DNA of 64,000 nucleotides, taken from CAZKUR01 sp964556005 (lineage in GTDB: Bacteria > Bacteroidota > Ignavibacteria > Ignavibacteriales > Ignavibacteriaceae). The notes beneath the pieces are model-generated. The model had not been told where the DNA came from. It did not search any database and saw nothing but the letters and a program-made list of their open reading frames with translations. Where the stretch lies: assembly GCA_964556005.1 (NCBI GenBank), contig CAZKUR010000012.1, positions 1-64,000 on the forward strand. Direction: 5' to 3'. The translations under genes were made by a program, and so were the position numbers. This document shows, piece after piece, positions 26,849 to 35,985 of this stretch (within the stretch, counting starts at the first letter, position 1; each line of letters begins with the position of its first letter).

Positions 26849-27892
26849 ATGAAAAAAATAATCGGCATTTTTGTAATTGTTTTATTCATATTCGGATGCG
26901 GAAGCAAAAAAGAAAATAAAACCGTTAAACAACAAAATAATTATTCATTCGATAGTTCGGATATTAAAGCAGCACCAGTTGAAAATCCAAATCAAAGTTT
27001 TCTTTTAAGATACAACCTTGAGAAAAATAAAAAATATCATTACAGGATCACCACATTATCAAACGATACTCAAAAAATTGAAGCGGATTCGGTATTGACC
27101 CAAAAAATTCAGCAGAACGTAGTTTACTTGATGGATATTGAATTGAAAAATGTTGATCAGGATAGTACGATGGAGTTCAACTGTAATTTCAATTCAATAA
27201 AAGTTAACGCAGATGTGAACGGTCAAAAATTTAATTACGAATCCGGTGTTACTCCTGATTCGACAAATAAAAAACAATACACAGATTATGAAGCGTTAAT
27301 AAATAATCCGTTTTCGGTTAGAGTGTCAAAGCTTGGTGAAATTCTTGAGGTTTTCCGTGCTGATAAAATTGTTTCGAACTTTATTGAAATGAAAGGTTTG
27401 AAAGATTCGGTGAATTCAAGCCAAAAAGAAACTTTAAGACAAAATATTATCGACAGCGGATTAAAACCTTTGTTACTTTTGGTTTTCAGAAAATTACCTT
27501 CTAAGGAAATTGCAAAGGATTCGACATGGACAATAAAACAGCCGGAATCACAACTAATGGTTTATAAACTGCAGACAACTACTAACTTCAAAGTTACAAA
27601 CCTGGAAAAATTGAACGGCGATAAGCTTGCTACGATAGATGCAAACGCAAATACAAAAATTACTGGCGATAATAAAGTAACAAATAGAGGTGTGACCTAC
27701 AATTTTAAAAAACCCGAATCGAAAGCCAGCGGAAAAATATTTTTTAACCTGAGCAAAGGGCTGATGCAAAAATACAAAACGCACACAGAACTGAAAATAT
27801 TCTACACGATGGAAATGCAAGGCCCGAAAGGAAAACAAACAGGCAGCAGGTCGGAAGTTATTGAGAATACAAATATCAGCGAACTGTTATAA
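26849..27892 (+). CDS. Lipoprotein, DUF6263-like
   Basis: A 347-residue lipoprotein with signal peptide and lipobox (IFGC, Cys17) followed by a charged linker. The body is rich in strands; LRYNLEKNKKYHYRI near the start and a late ISELL end resemble the DUF6263 family, which has no known function. It follows namZ by 13 bases with an AAAGGAAA site, so it is probably cotranscribed. Family assignment is from memory of motifs and moderate. Confidence 0.7.
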   Translation: MKKIIGIFVIVLFIFGCGSKKENKTVKQQNNYSFDSSDIKAAPVENPNQSFLLRYNLEKNKKYHYRITTLSNDTQKIEADSVLTQKIQQNVVYLMDIELKNVDQDSTMEFNCNFNSIKVNADVNGQKFNYESGVTPDSTNKKQYTDYEALINNPFSVRVSKLGEILEVFRADKIVSNFIEMKGLKDSVNSSQKETLRQNIIDSGLKPLLLLVFRKLPSKEIAKDSTWTIKQPESQLMVYKLQTTTNFKVTNLEKLNGDKLATIDANANTKITGDNKVTNRGVTYNFKKPESKASGKIFFNLSKGLMQKYKTHTELKIFYTMEMQGPKGKQTGSRSEVIENTNISELL

Positions 27893-28185
27893 ATATTTAC
27901 AATTGAATCATCTTTAATTTGGTGAATCCAAGTAAATGAGATGAAACAATAAGGATTGGATTTTTTGTTTAAGCAAGCTTTAAGATTTACGCGGGCAAAG
28001 TAATGTTTATTGAATGGATTTGTTCGATAATATGATAATAAAATTTGTCTCTATTTTTAATAGATCAAAATTATTGCAGATATGCTGACAGAACCGGGAT
28101 ATTAAAAAATCATTATTTTTTCTTATCATTTTACAGACATAATAATAGCTTTAATGTTTTAATATTTGTACCTTTTCAAAATCGA
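27893..28185 (+). other. Intergenic region without visible features
   Basis: Nearly 300 AT-rich bases between a lipoprotein gene and a beta-propeller gene. I see no RNA gene, repeat or convincing terminator. The downstream frame stays open back to 28045, but those codons encode no signal peptide and look non-coding. The stretch probably contains the promoter for the beta-propeller gene. Confidence 0.4.
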
Positions 28186-29028
28186 ATGAAAAAATTACTT
28201 TTATTATTTCTTTTTATTTGTCCGGCTTTATTTCCGCAAACTTTTAATTACAATACTTCCATCGGGGATTTTAAAGACGCCACTTCATTTTACATTAATC
28301 CGACCGGGTTTATCTACGTGACCGATGCAATTACCGATGAGGTTTATGAATTGGACACGCTTGGTAATGCAAAACATGATGTCGGCGGATATGGATGGAA
28401 TGATTCAAATTTCGACGACCCGGTAGATATTTTTGCAACTTCATTAAATATTTATGTAACAGACAAAAACAACCATAGGATCCAGAGATTCGATAAGGAT
28501 CTCAATTTCATTTCAAAATTGTTTACGCGGAACAGCGACAATAAAAGCGAGCGATTCGGATATCCTTTAAGTGCGGCTACTTCCAACCAGGGAGATCTGT
28601 ATGTCCTCGATTCCGAGAACAACAGGATTTTGAAATTCGATTTATTTGGAAATTTTGTCTTAAACTTCGGCGGATACAATGACTCGCATTATAATCTGAA
28701 AAAACCGAAGAAGCTTGCATTATCTCCTTCAAATAATATTTTTGTGCTTGACGGAACCCGGCTTGTTATTTTCGATACTTACGGAAACGAACTTCAGAAT
28801 TTTGATACACAAAAAGATTTAATCAGCATTCGAATCATTTTTAATACTTTAACCGTCAATACTAAAAAAGATGTTTATGCCGCCGGCCTTAGAAAACAAG
28901 CACCGGAATTGAGCAAGCTTCAAATAACAGGATTAGACAGCGATTTAGATATAGTCAGCTCATTAATTTTTAATAATAAATTATATATTCTTACAAAGAA
29001 TAAAATTCTTATTTTTTCTTCCAAATAG
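28186..29028 (+). CDS. Secreted NHL-repeat / six-bladed beta-propeller protein
   Basis: A 280-residue exported protein. I choose the ATG at 28186 because it opens a clean signal peptide (MKKLLLLFLFICPALFPQ); an upstream extension does not. The body shows NHL-type blades: GFIYVTDAITDEVYELD, LNIYVTDKNNHRIQRFD, GDLYVLDSENNRILKFD, NIFVLDGTRLVIFD. These make a propeller that commonly binds proteins or glycans. No catalytic role is visible. Confidence 0.82.
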   Translation: MKKLLLLFLFICPALFPQTFNYNTSIGDFKDATSFYINPTGFIYVTDAITDEVYELDTLGNAKHDVGGYGWNDSNFDDPVDIFATSLNIYVTDKNNHRIQRFDKDLNFISKLFTRNSDNKSERFGYPLSAATSNQGDLYVLDSENNRILKFDLFGNFVLNFGGYNDSHYNLKKPKKLALSPSNNIFVLDGTRLVIFDTYGNELQNFDTQKDLISIRIIFNTLTVNTKKDVYAAGLRKQAPELSKLQITGLDSDLDIVSSLIFNNKLYILTKNKILIFSSK

Positions 29029-29040
29029 AAATTATACACC

Positions 29041-29523
29041 TTGGCAAAAATCGACAACGAAAGCACGAAACGGATTCTTACAAGATTTTCACTATTGATG
29101 TTGATTACGGTTTGGTGTACAGGGTTTTCACTTCCTGCATTTTCAAATTCCAAAATGTTGATTTTGCTGCTTCCGTTTATTAAGCACATGTATTCGAATG
29201 TCTGCCATCAAATTGCATTTAAAAGTTTTACAATACACGGACATGAATTTCTTGTATGCGCAAGATGTACCGGGATTTATACCGGCGGTTTGATCTCGCT
29301 GCTGTTTTTGCTTTTTATAAATAAAAGAATTGAACTAAACTTGAGATATTTTCTATTAGGCGCTCTGCCGCTTTTCATGGATGTGCTTTTCGTAACTCTG
29401 CACTTTTATCAGTACTCTAAGTGGATTTCATCGGCAACAGGTTTTGTTTTTGGTTCGATAACAATAATGTATATTTTAGGCATTATTGAAAATTCAATTT
29501 TATATAAACAGCAGGTTAAATGA
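29041..29523 (+). CDS. DUF2085 membrane protein
   Basis: A 160-residue protein with about four helices. The family-defining SNVCHQIAFKSF and CARCTGIYTGGL, containing conserved Cys, His and Arg residues between the first two helices, are present. The role of DUF2085 is unknown. It starts with TTG at 29041 and overlaps the next gene by four bases (ATGA), forming a small operon of membrane proteins. Confidence 0.8.
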   Translation: MAKIDNESTKRILTRFSLLMLITVWCTGFSLPAFSNSKMLILLLPFIKHMYSNVCHQIAFKSFTIHGHEFLVCARCTGIYTGGLISLLFLLFINKRIELNLRYFLLGALPLFMDVLFVTLHFYQYSKWISSATGFVFGSITIMYILGIIENSILYKQQVK

Positions 29524-30026
29524 TTTCAAAAAAATATTTTTTACCGGCGCTCGTAACGGGGTTCGGAGCTGCCGTATTAACAACAGTTCCCGGTATAAAA
29601 AGTTTCGCATGCTGTTTAATAATGCCAGCCGCAAGCTTAACCGCAGTTCTGCTTTATCAGAAAATAAATAAAATTACGGTTCCGCTTGCCTTTAAAGAGG
29701 CAATAATCATAGGGTTATTATGCGGTTTAGTTGCCGGCTTTTTTTCAACTTTGTTTGATGTGCTGATTACTTTTATAACCCATACAAACGATTTCGTTGA
29801 AACACTCCCGCAAACAAAAGCAATGATTAAGCAGTATAATTTCGGTTCTATTTTTCAGCAGACTTTCGGTTTATTGGAAAAAATGTCAACACAAATTCAG
29901 GAAAATGGATTTTCATTTTTATATGCCGGAGCAATTTTCTTCAGCAATTTAATTGTCGATACGATTTTCGGAATAATCGGTTCGCTCATAGGTATGACAT
30001 TTATAAAAAGAAAAATCAATCAATGA
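29520..30026 (+). CDS. Membrane protein of unknown function (DUF4199-like layout)
   Basis: A 168-residue protein with four predicted helices. FKEAIIIGLLCGLVAGFFST followed by a soluble stretch and a C-terminal helix resembles the DUF4199 layout, but I am not certain of the family. Coupled to DUF2085 by an ATGA overlap and followed six bases later by another small membrane protein. Confidence 0.65.
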   Translation: MISKKYFLPALVTGFGAAVLTTVPGIKSFACCLIMPAASLTAVLLYQKINKITVPLAFKEAIIIGLLCGLVAGFFSTLFDVLITFITHTNDFVETLPQTKAMIKQYNFGSIFQQTFGLLEKMSTQIQENGFSFLYAGAIFFSNLIVDTIFGIIGSLIGMTFIKRKINQ

Positions 30027-30032
30027 TGTAAG

Positions 30033-30332
30033 ATGATAACAGCAATAATTTTTGCCGGTCATTTAGTTTTTGCTGCGGTTATTTTTACAAAAAAATGGCA
30101 GAATGAAAATTTAAAAGCTGCTTTTCTTAATTTGGTTTTGATTGCAATTCTTTTTTCCGTGGGATGGAGTATAACAACAATGATTGCAAAATTATTTATG
30201 AAGCAGCAGGGGTTGGGGATTTATTTCGATATGGATACTTTTTCGCTCACTTTATTATCGATTATCGAGTTTTTCTTTTATAAATTTTATTATAAAGAGC
30301 CGGTTACTGAAGGCGAAAAGGAAACACAATAA
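30033..30332 (+). CDS. Small membrane protein of unknown function
   Basis: A 99-residue protein with about three helices (ITAIIFAGHLVFAAVIF, then AFLNLVLIAILFSVGWSI) and a short acidic tail. I do not recognise the family. It closes a three-gene membrane-protein operon. Its last 29 bases overlap the 3' end of the convergent tonB-like gene, so the two mRNAs would be complementary at their ends. Confidence 0.65.
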   Translation: MITAIIFAGHLVFAAVIFTKKWQNENLKAAFLNLVLIAILFSVGWSITTMIAKLFMKQQGLGIYFDMDTFSLTLLSIIEFFFYKFYYKEPVTEGEKETQ

Positions 30333-31002
30333 TCGCCGATTGTTCGCTCTGATTTCTGGAAGGATCAAGAGGCTCGAACCGCCACTGCCTTAAAGAATTT
30401 ATTGCTAAATCTTCCAGTCTTGTATCAGCTTTGGTTAGGGGTAAAATTGTACCGACTGTTCCATCGGGTAAAATGGAAAATCTCAATCTTATATCGATTT
30501 CTTTCTCAACGCCTTCTGGATAAGCAGGAATTACATAACTATAAATTTTTCTCTGGCCGCTTCCTCCCCAATCTATATCGACGCCAAAGCTTCCCTTCCC
30601 TTCTGCTTTATTCCCTTTCCCGGGTGTGGTAATATTTGAATTCGTTTTTTCTTTAGTTTCTACTTTTGACTCTTTTGTTATCTTCTTATTTTTATCTGCA
30701 GGTGTAATCGTATTGTCTTCCGAAGTGGATTCGGCCTTCGGCAGTTTCACTTCCTTAACTTCCTGTGCTTGATTTTTTGTTTCGTTTTTTTCCTCCGTTT
30801 TTGCCATTTCTTCAACGTCGTTAATCTGAGTTCCGATGTTGCCCGATGATCCGTTTTTGCCCGAGACCCCAAATGATAATTCAACATATTCTCTCGGCTG
30901 ATAATTTACATTAATTACCCATATAAAGAATAAACCGAATAAGAGCAAATGAAATAAGATCGAAACCGATAAAGATGTATTTCTAATCGAATGATAAGTC
31001 AT
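30304..31002 (-). CDS. TonB-family energy transducer
   Basis: A 232-residue TonB-like protein: an N-terminal inner-membrane helix (SVSILFHLLLFGLFFIWVI), a long Lys/Glu-rich periplasmic linker (about 40-145) and a C-terminal TonB domain (IPAYPEGVEKEIDIRL, then LEDLAINSLRQWRFEPL). It passes proton-motive force from ExbB/ExbD to outer-membrane proteins. It is the last gene of the exbB-exbD-tonB run; the linker is richer in lysine and glutamate than the Pro-Lys of classic TonB. Confidence 0.88.
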   Translation of the reverse strand: MTYHSIRNTSLSVSILFHLLLFGLFFIWVINVNYQPREYVELSFGVSGKNGSSGNIGTQINDVEEMAKTEEKNETKNQAQEVKEVKLPKAESTSEDNTITPADKNKKITKESKVETKEKTNSNITTPGKGNKAEGKGSFGVDIDWGGSGQRKIYSYVIPAYPEGVEKEIDIRLRFSILPDGTVGTILPLTKADTRLEDLAINSLRQWRFEPLDPSRNQSEQSAIIVFPFRLQ

Positions 31003-31007
31003 AATTT

Positions 31008-31412
31008 CTAAATCTGTTTTTTTTGCGTCTGTATTGTAAATTTATCGATACCCGAAGCTTTGGCTGCATCAATTACTTTTATCACCAGGTCAATCGCTAC
31101 GGATTTATCTGCTCTAATAATTAAATTATCTTCAGGTGTTGTCGATTTTACCATACTCAATTTTGAGGGCAAAGCATCTATGCTTATTTCCTCGCTGCCG
31201 ACATAAACAGCGCCTCCGGAAGTTAATGTTACAATTAACTTCGAAGGTGCGGATTGTTCATTTGTTTGTGAGCTCGGAAGCTTTACTTTTACTCCTGTTT
31301 GAATTACAAACTGAGACGTTAAAAGAAAAAAGATCAGCAGGAGCATTACTATATCGGTAAGCGAAGAATAGCTGAAAACGCTTAACGGTTCATTTGATGT
31401 TTTAAAATGCAT
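31008..31412 (-). CDS. exbD: ExbD/TolR biopolymer transport protein
   Basis: A 134-residue protein with a single N-terminal helix (LTDIVMLLLIFFLLTSQFV) whose leading Asp is the proton-path residue of ExbD/TolR. The periplasmic domain follows (KVKLPSSQTNEQS, LIIRADKSVAIDLVIKVID). It works with ExbB in energising TonB. Ten bases separate it from exbB and six from tonB. Confidence 0.93.
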   Translation of the reverse strand: MHFKTSNEPLSVFSYSSLTDIVMLLLIFFLLTSQFVIQTGVKVKLPSSQTNEQSAPSKLIVTLTSGGAVYVGSEEISIDALPSKLSMVKSTTPEDNLIIRADKSVAIDLVIKVIDAAKASGIDKFTIQTQKKQI

Positions 31413-31421
31413 TGTTATCCT

Positions 31422-32081
31422 CTAAATATCTAATTCAACTTCTTCTTCTATTGTAGATGCATTACTTGTCGAAGTATCCTGGATAATATCGACTACATCA
31501 TTAGCCACGGTTTCCATATCGCCGACCAATTTTTTTACCGCGCTTAAAAAATAATTATAGAATGCAAGTGCGGGAATACCTACCATTAATCCGAATGCCG
31601 TAGTAATTAAAGCTTCCCAAATTCCGCCTGCAAGATCGCTGGGGTTTGCCGAACCGGCGAGAGTCTGAATTGTCATGAAGGCAGAAATCATTCCGGTTAC
31701 AGTTCCCAAGAAACCAAGCAGAGGTGCTATTCCGGCTATTGAAGCCAGAAGATTCAAGCCCTTTTCCAGTTTGCTGATTTCCTGCCTCCCGGCATTTTCA
31801 ACTGCTTCCTTAACTCTTTCATGGCCGAGCTTATATTTTTTCAATCCTTTTCTTACCATGTTCGCAATTGGAGATTTTTCCTCCATGCAATAGCTTATTG
31901 CACCCGATATGTCATTCTTTTTTATTAAACCTCTAATTCTAACAAGAAATGCAGGGACATTTATTTTTGCTTTCCTAATAACCATATACCTGTCGATAAT
32001 TACAGCCAAACCGATAATAGAGCATAACAATATCGGCCACATAATTACGCCGCCTTTTAGAAAAATTGAGAGTAAGTTCAT
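31422..32081 (-). CDS. exbB: ExbB/TolQ/MotA-family proton channel protein
   Basis: A 219-residue protein with three helices. The conserved LLGFLGTVTGMISAFMTI and GGIWEALITTAFGLMVGIPAL mark the second and third helices. It forms the pentameric proton channel with ExbD. Gene order upstream (a HU-SPOR protein, a barrel, a TPR protein) suggests a dedicated envelope system rather than a general iron-uptake Ton system. Confidence 0.93.
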   Translation of the reverse strand: MNLLSIFLKGGVIMWPILLCSIIGLAVIIDRYMVIRKAKINVPAFLVRIRGLIKKNDISGAISYCMEEKSPIANMVRKGLKKYKLGHERVKEAVENAGRQEISKLEKGLNLLASIAGIAPLLGFLGTVTGMISAFMTIQTLAGSANPSDLAGGIWEALITTAFGLMVGIPALAFYNYFLSAVKKLVGDMETVANDVVDIIQDTSTSNASTIEEEVELDI

Positions 32082-32100
32082 ACGAAATCCTTTTTTCTTG

Positions 32101-34332
32101 TTAATGATTTCCTTTAATAAAATTCCTCGCCTGAGCTAAAGTTTTAAAGTTGCCGACTTTTACTCTATACCAAGTTCCCCTGCCCGGAATTTGAGCTGTT
32201 TCTATGAACGAATCAAATCCGTGGCTTTCATATAATTTCACTTGCTTCTCAGCTTGATTTTTTTGCGGCCAGGAGGATATCTGAACCACATAATCATTTC
32301 CATATTTAAAAATATATTGTTCAACTTGAACACCTGTTGAATTCATTGCACTCGAATTATGCTTCACCGCAGCAGGAGGTTTATTGATTTCTTTCGGCTT
32401 TTCAACTTGCTTGCTGATCACTTTTTTATCTGCCTGCTGATTAGCGGCTATATCACTTTGTTTAACTTCCGGAGGTTTTAGTTTTGTAGAGAATATCGAC
32501 GAACTGATAGCTTCAAAATCGGATTTTAAAGCGGCATCATTACGAGCATAAGGGTATTCAACAGGAATATCATAAGTTCTATCAATAACCGTCTTAAAGG
32601 ATTGTGGAACTTCAGCTTTATTAATTTGGGTGTTATCAACGAGCTGGGTATTCGGCCCGAACTTTATTAATAAAGCTACAATAATGATTATAACTCCTAA
32701 AACAGCGGCTGCAATTTTAAAACCCTTTTTTCTTTTAGGTTCGGCATATTCTTTTATTAAATCTCTTTTTTTAGTAACGAAATCAATCGCTTCCTGAATT
32801 GCTTCATCTTTGTCTTCCACATTCCGCATAACATTCGTCCTTTCTTCAATAGATTCATCTACCCGTTCGTTATCATAATCAATAATTGTTTCTTTTTCTC
32901 CTGAATCTGTTTCATGTTCCGAACCGGAAAGATTATCCGTTTCCTCGCCCGGTTCGCTTTTATGTTCCTCGTTATAAATGTCTGTTTTCTCTTTCAAAGT
33001 CATATCTTCCTTTCGACCTTCATATTTATCAGCAGCCTCAGGCGTTTCAGCTCTTTTAAAATTCTTTTCATTAAGTTTTTTTAAATCGTCCAGAGTGTAT
33101 CCATACTCAACCGTTTTCGATTGAACCCGAGTAAAATCATTTTTCGATTTTTCATCTGAACTTTGCAAATTAAATCCATCATTTTCATTTGATTCCCAGC
33201 TAATCTTATTCTTTAAATTCTTTTTAAAATCTTTATCACTGATTTCAGAGTTTAATGATTTTACTCTTTTAAAATTTCCGATTTCCTCTTCTTCGTTAAC
33301 TTCATATTTGGGGATTTCAAAATCATCGAATGGATAATTTATATCAAGAGAATTTTCCGGTTCATTTTCAGCATTAAGTTGATTTGGTTCGAAAATATCC
33401 TGATTAGCATCAATTTCTTTCGCATTTTCATTTTTTTCTTCATTATTTATTACGGAATTACTCCACTCTTCGAATTCTTCGGCATCACTTTCCTTTTCGT
33501 TGTTCTGTTTCAGCTTATCTCTAAATTTCGAACCGCCGAAATTCCAATTTATTCCATGATTCAATTCCGGAATTTCTTCCTGCTCCGGTTTATCTGTTTT
33601 ATTCTTATCATCAGCACTATTAAAATTTTCCGGGGATTTATTCTCGTTGGCTGTCAGTCTCTCGCTGAATTGATTCCTGCTGTCTTCGCCGAAATTCCAT
33701 GAAAGATTTTCATCCATGTTTTCTTTGGAATCATCTTCTAAAAGTTCATCTAGTTCAATGGAAGTTCCTTTACCGCTTTTGTCAATCCAATTTACTTTAA
33801 GGTTTTGTTCTTCAAGCTCAGGATCAGGCAGCTTGATAAAATCACCAGGCTTGACATTTCCGGTATAAAGTGAAGCTTCGGATAAAAGCTTATCGACTTT
33901 CGATTCGATGAGCCGCCATTTTTCTATTTCCGACCGAGGAATAAATAAATCTGCATTCGGATCCTGCCCAAGTGGAATAATAGGTTTGCCGACACTCATC
34001 GTAAACAGCGAATCGACGGTACTATAATTGTCGGCGGACAAATTAGGAATATTAAAAATTAAGATTTCATCCGAGGCAGGATCAAATTTTTTAACCGGCG
34101 AATATGCAATTAAGTCAATCAAGGCTTTCTTCTCGCCACCTTTTGCCTCGGTATTCTTATTAAATTCGCCTTTTATCAGATGGAATGTCCCGATTTCTTC
34201 GATTTCGGCAGAGTCACCGGTTTTTAGAATTTTTGCCAGCTTATTTAATAATACTTCCAAAAGTATTTTAGTATCAATTTCGGGAACGCCGATCTGTTTG
34301 GTAATTCTATTAACTAATTCGGTCTTGTTCAT
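32101..34332 (-). CDS. HU-like DNA-binding domain fused to a membrane helix and a SPOR domain
   Basis: A 743-residue protein if started at the ATG at 34332 (MNKTELVNRI, a typical HU start); a GTG nine bases upstream is the alternative. Residues are numbered here from that GTG. Domains: HU/IHF-like (1-95, with EIEEIGTFHLIKG), a short mixed region, a very acidic disordered stretch (about 195-535) that contains two WNFG motifs, a basic PKRKKG stop-transfer and one helix (542-561), a periplasmic linker and a SPOR domain (about 683-743, YVVQISSWPQKNQAEKQ, WYRVKVGNFKTLAQA). SPOR domains bind denuded peptidoglycan at division sites; HU domains bind DNA. A HU clade fused to SPOR is known in Bacteroidetes. 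The protein could link nucleoid and cell wall. Confidence 0.85.
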   Translation of the reverse strand: MNKTELVNRITKQIGVPEIDTKILLEVLLNKLAKILKTGDSAEIEEIGTFHLIKGEFNKNTEAKGGEKKALIDLIAYSPVKKFDPASDEILIFNIPNLSADNYSTVDSLFTMSVGKPIIPLGQDPNADLFIPRSEIEKWRLIESKVDKLLSEASLYTGNVKPGDFIKLPDPELEEQNLKVNWIDKSGKGTSIELDELLEDDSKENMDENLSWNFGEDSRNQFSERLTANENKSPENFNSADDKNKTDKPEQEEIPELNHGINWNFGGSKFRDKLKQNNEKESDAEEFEEWSNSVINNEEKNENAKEIDANQDIFEPNQLNAENEPENSLDINYPFDDFEIPKYEVNEEEEIGNFKRVKSLNSEISDKDFKKNLKNKISWESNENDGFNLQSSDEKSKNDFTRVQSKTVEYGYTLDDLKKLNEKNFKRAETPEAADKYEGRKEDMTLKEKTDIYNEEHKSEPGEETDNLSGSEHETDSGEKETIIDYDNERVDESIEERTNVMRNVEDKDEAIQEAIDFVTKKRDLIKEYAEPKRKKGFKIAAAVLGVIIIIVALLIKFGPNTQLVDNTQINKAEVPQSFKTVIDRTYDIPVEYPYARNDAALKSDFEAISSSIFSTKLKPPEVKQSDIAANQQADKKVISKQVEKPKEINKPPAAVKHNSSAMNSTGVQVEQYIFKYGNDYVVQISSWPQKNQAEKQVKLYESHGFDSFIETAQIPGRGTWYRVKVGNFKTLAQARNFIKGNH

Positions 34333-34362
34333 CTCCAACACTTTTAAATTTTTAAAAATAAT

Positions 34363-35985
34363 TTACCATTTAAATTTTACCCCAGCCGCAACATCCAGAG
34401 GTTTTTCCTGATATCCAATCCATTTATAATTTTTATGATCGAGAAGGTTACTGAAATTTAAATAAACATTAAAATTACCGTTGAATTTATAACTAAATTT
34501 TAGGCCTAAGTCAATGAAAGAATTCACTTCAATTTTATTTTGTATGTCGGCGTAACTATTCGAATTATAATCGGCAATCACTTTCGTGCCGAATCCGGAC
34601 TCAAATTCATAACCATATTCCAACGTGGTAATGATCCGTGGGTGGTACGGAATAAAATGATTATTTATATCCCTCACATCAGAACCTTCAATCGTTCCGT
34701 AAAAAACTCCGTAAGGGCCAAAATGAAAGAGTAAATCGATAAATGCATCGAAATTATTACCTTTGGTTAGGGCGATATCAAATTTGCCGGCTTCGCTGCT
34801 TTCAATAAAATAAGGAAAATTTTCAAAACTGAAATACTTAAACCCGGCATTGATTTGATAGTATTGCCCATACTCGTATTTGATTGCAGCATTCAGTGCA
34901 TTCTTTTTCTTATAAACGATATTGACGTGATTTTCAGCAAGAAAATAATAGTTTTCTCTTAACATGGAACCGCTGGTTAAAAATTCCATTTTAGGATCAT
35001 ATTCACCGAAAATCAAAATACCTTTGTCTAACTTAATTCCGATTGCGCCATATGGAGCGAAGAAGTTTGTGTTTCCCGATTTCGAGTAATAAACTCCTGC
35101 CGATGCTTTGACAGTATTTGAAATATTGAAACCAGCAGCAGGGCGGATTTCAAAAAATTTATAACCTCCTCCGTTCGACAGCATCCAAAGCGAATCATTT
35201 TTCCCCATGCTCGATACAAATTGATTTTTATATGCAGCATTCAAATCGACATTAAAATGATCAAACATCACTTTAGTAAATCCTTCGATTCCGAAAAGCC
35301 CTTCAGAAAAATGTTCATTATTTAAAGCTGTAACATCATCAAACATCCTTGCCGAAAAATTAAAATTATCGCTGATAAAATTATTCATTGTAAAATTAAA
35401 CGATCCATCGTCAAGCGTGCGTTTTTGTCCCTGGTTAGCTGAAGCAAAAAACTTATATGTCGTAGCTCCGTAATCACCGTGAAACTTGAATTGCGTACCC
35501 GGTAAAAAATCGCTGTTATTATTTACACTCAGCAGCACATTTGCTCCGCCGGTTAACGAATACCTGTCACTGTTCGTAACATACGCTCGCTGGTTATTAC
35601 CTTTCAGAAATCCGTCGATCATTCCATATCGGAAGGGAGCGGCCATACCTATTTCGCCTTTAGGCAGAATGTACATGCCTGCAGAAAAATCCGCATACCC
35701 ACGGTAAAAGTTCAGCGAATCGAGAATGTCTAATTTTCCTTTAACCGGATTTGAAAAATTTTTCACAGGCAAATTCTCAGGCGGGAGCTTCGGTTTTATA
35801 AATGCTTCCGAAATTATCGGTACAAAATTAGGAGCAATTTTTTGAGTTTTTTTCACCGTTACCTTTTCAGTACCAGTAATAACAAAATCGGGAAGCTCAA
35901 CAGAAGGGTTTTTTTGCTTATTTTCCTGCGAAAAAATTTTTGAAACAAATAAAAGAAATATTGTAAAAATTAAAATCTTTTTCAT
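34363..35985 (-). CDS. Outer-membrane beta-barrel protein, TonB-receptor-like
   Basis: A 540-residue protein with a signal peptide (MKKILIFTIFLLFVSKIFSQ) and LPDFVITGTEKV soon after, resembling a TonB-box region. From about residue 85 it is a run of amphipathic strands ending in VKFKW, the C-terminal aromatic signature of barrels. A full plug domain is not evident, so this is a short receptor-like barrel. It overlaps the upstream TPR gene by four bases and precedes exbB-exbD-tonB genes, making it a likely client of that Ton system. Ligand unknown. Confidence 0.78.
   Translation of the reverse strand: MKKILIFTIFLLFVSKIFSQENKQKNPSVELPDFVITGTEKVTVKKTQKIAPNFVPIISEAFIKPKLPPENLPVKNFSNPVKGKLDILDSLNFYRGYADFSAGMYILPKGEIGMAAPFRYGMIDGFLKGNNQRAYVTNSDRYSLTGGANVLLSVNNNSDFLPGTQFKFHGDYGATTYKFFASANQGQKRTLDDGSFNFTMNNFISDNFNFSARMFDDVTALNNEHFSEGLFGIEGFTKVMFDHFNVDLNAAYKNQFVSSMGKNDSLWMLSNGGGYKFFEIRPAAGFNISNTVKASAGVYYSKSGNTNFFAPYGAIGIKLDKGILIFGEYDPKMEFLTSGSMLRENYYFLAENHVNIVYKKKNALNAAIKYEYGQYYQINAGFKYFSFENFPYFIESSEAGKFDIALTKGNNFDAFIDLLFHFGPYGVFYGTIEGSDVRDINNHFIPYHPRIITTLEYGYEFESGFGTKVIADYNSNSYADIQNKIEVNSFIDLGLKFSYKFNGNFNVYLNFSNLLDHKNYKWIGYQEKPLDVAAGVKFKW

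Noticed and set aside
28045..28185. 47-codon upstream extension of the beta-propeller gene
   Set aside because: Would bury the signal peptide; the codons look non-coding and the internal ATG at 28186 starts a clear signal sequence.
33379..33702. 107-codon frame on the plus strand
   Set aside because: Antisense to the acidic low-complexity part of the HU-SPOR gene; Phe/Ile-rich product is the mirror of Glu/Asn codons.
34028..34411. 127-codon frame on the plus strand
   Set aside because: Antisense to the HU domain and the barrel end; no homology or ribosome site visible.
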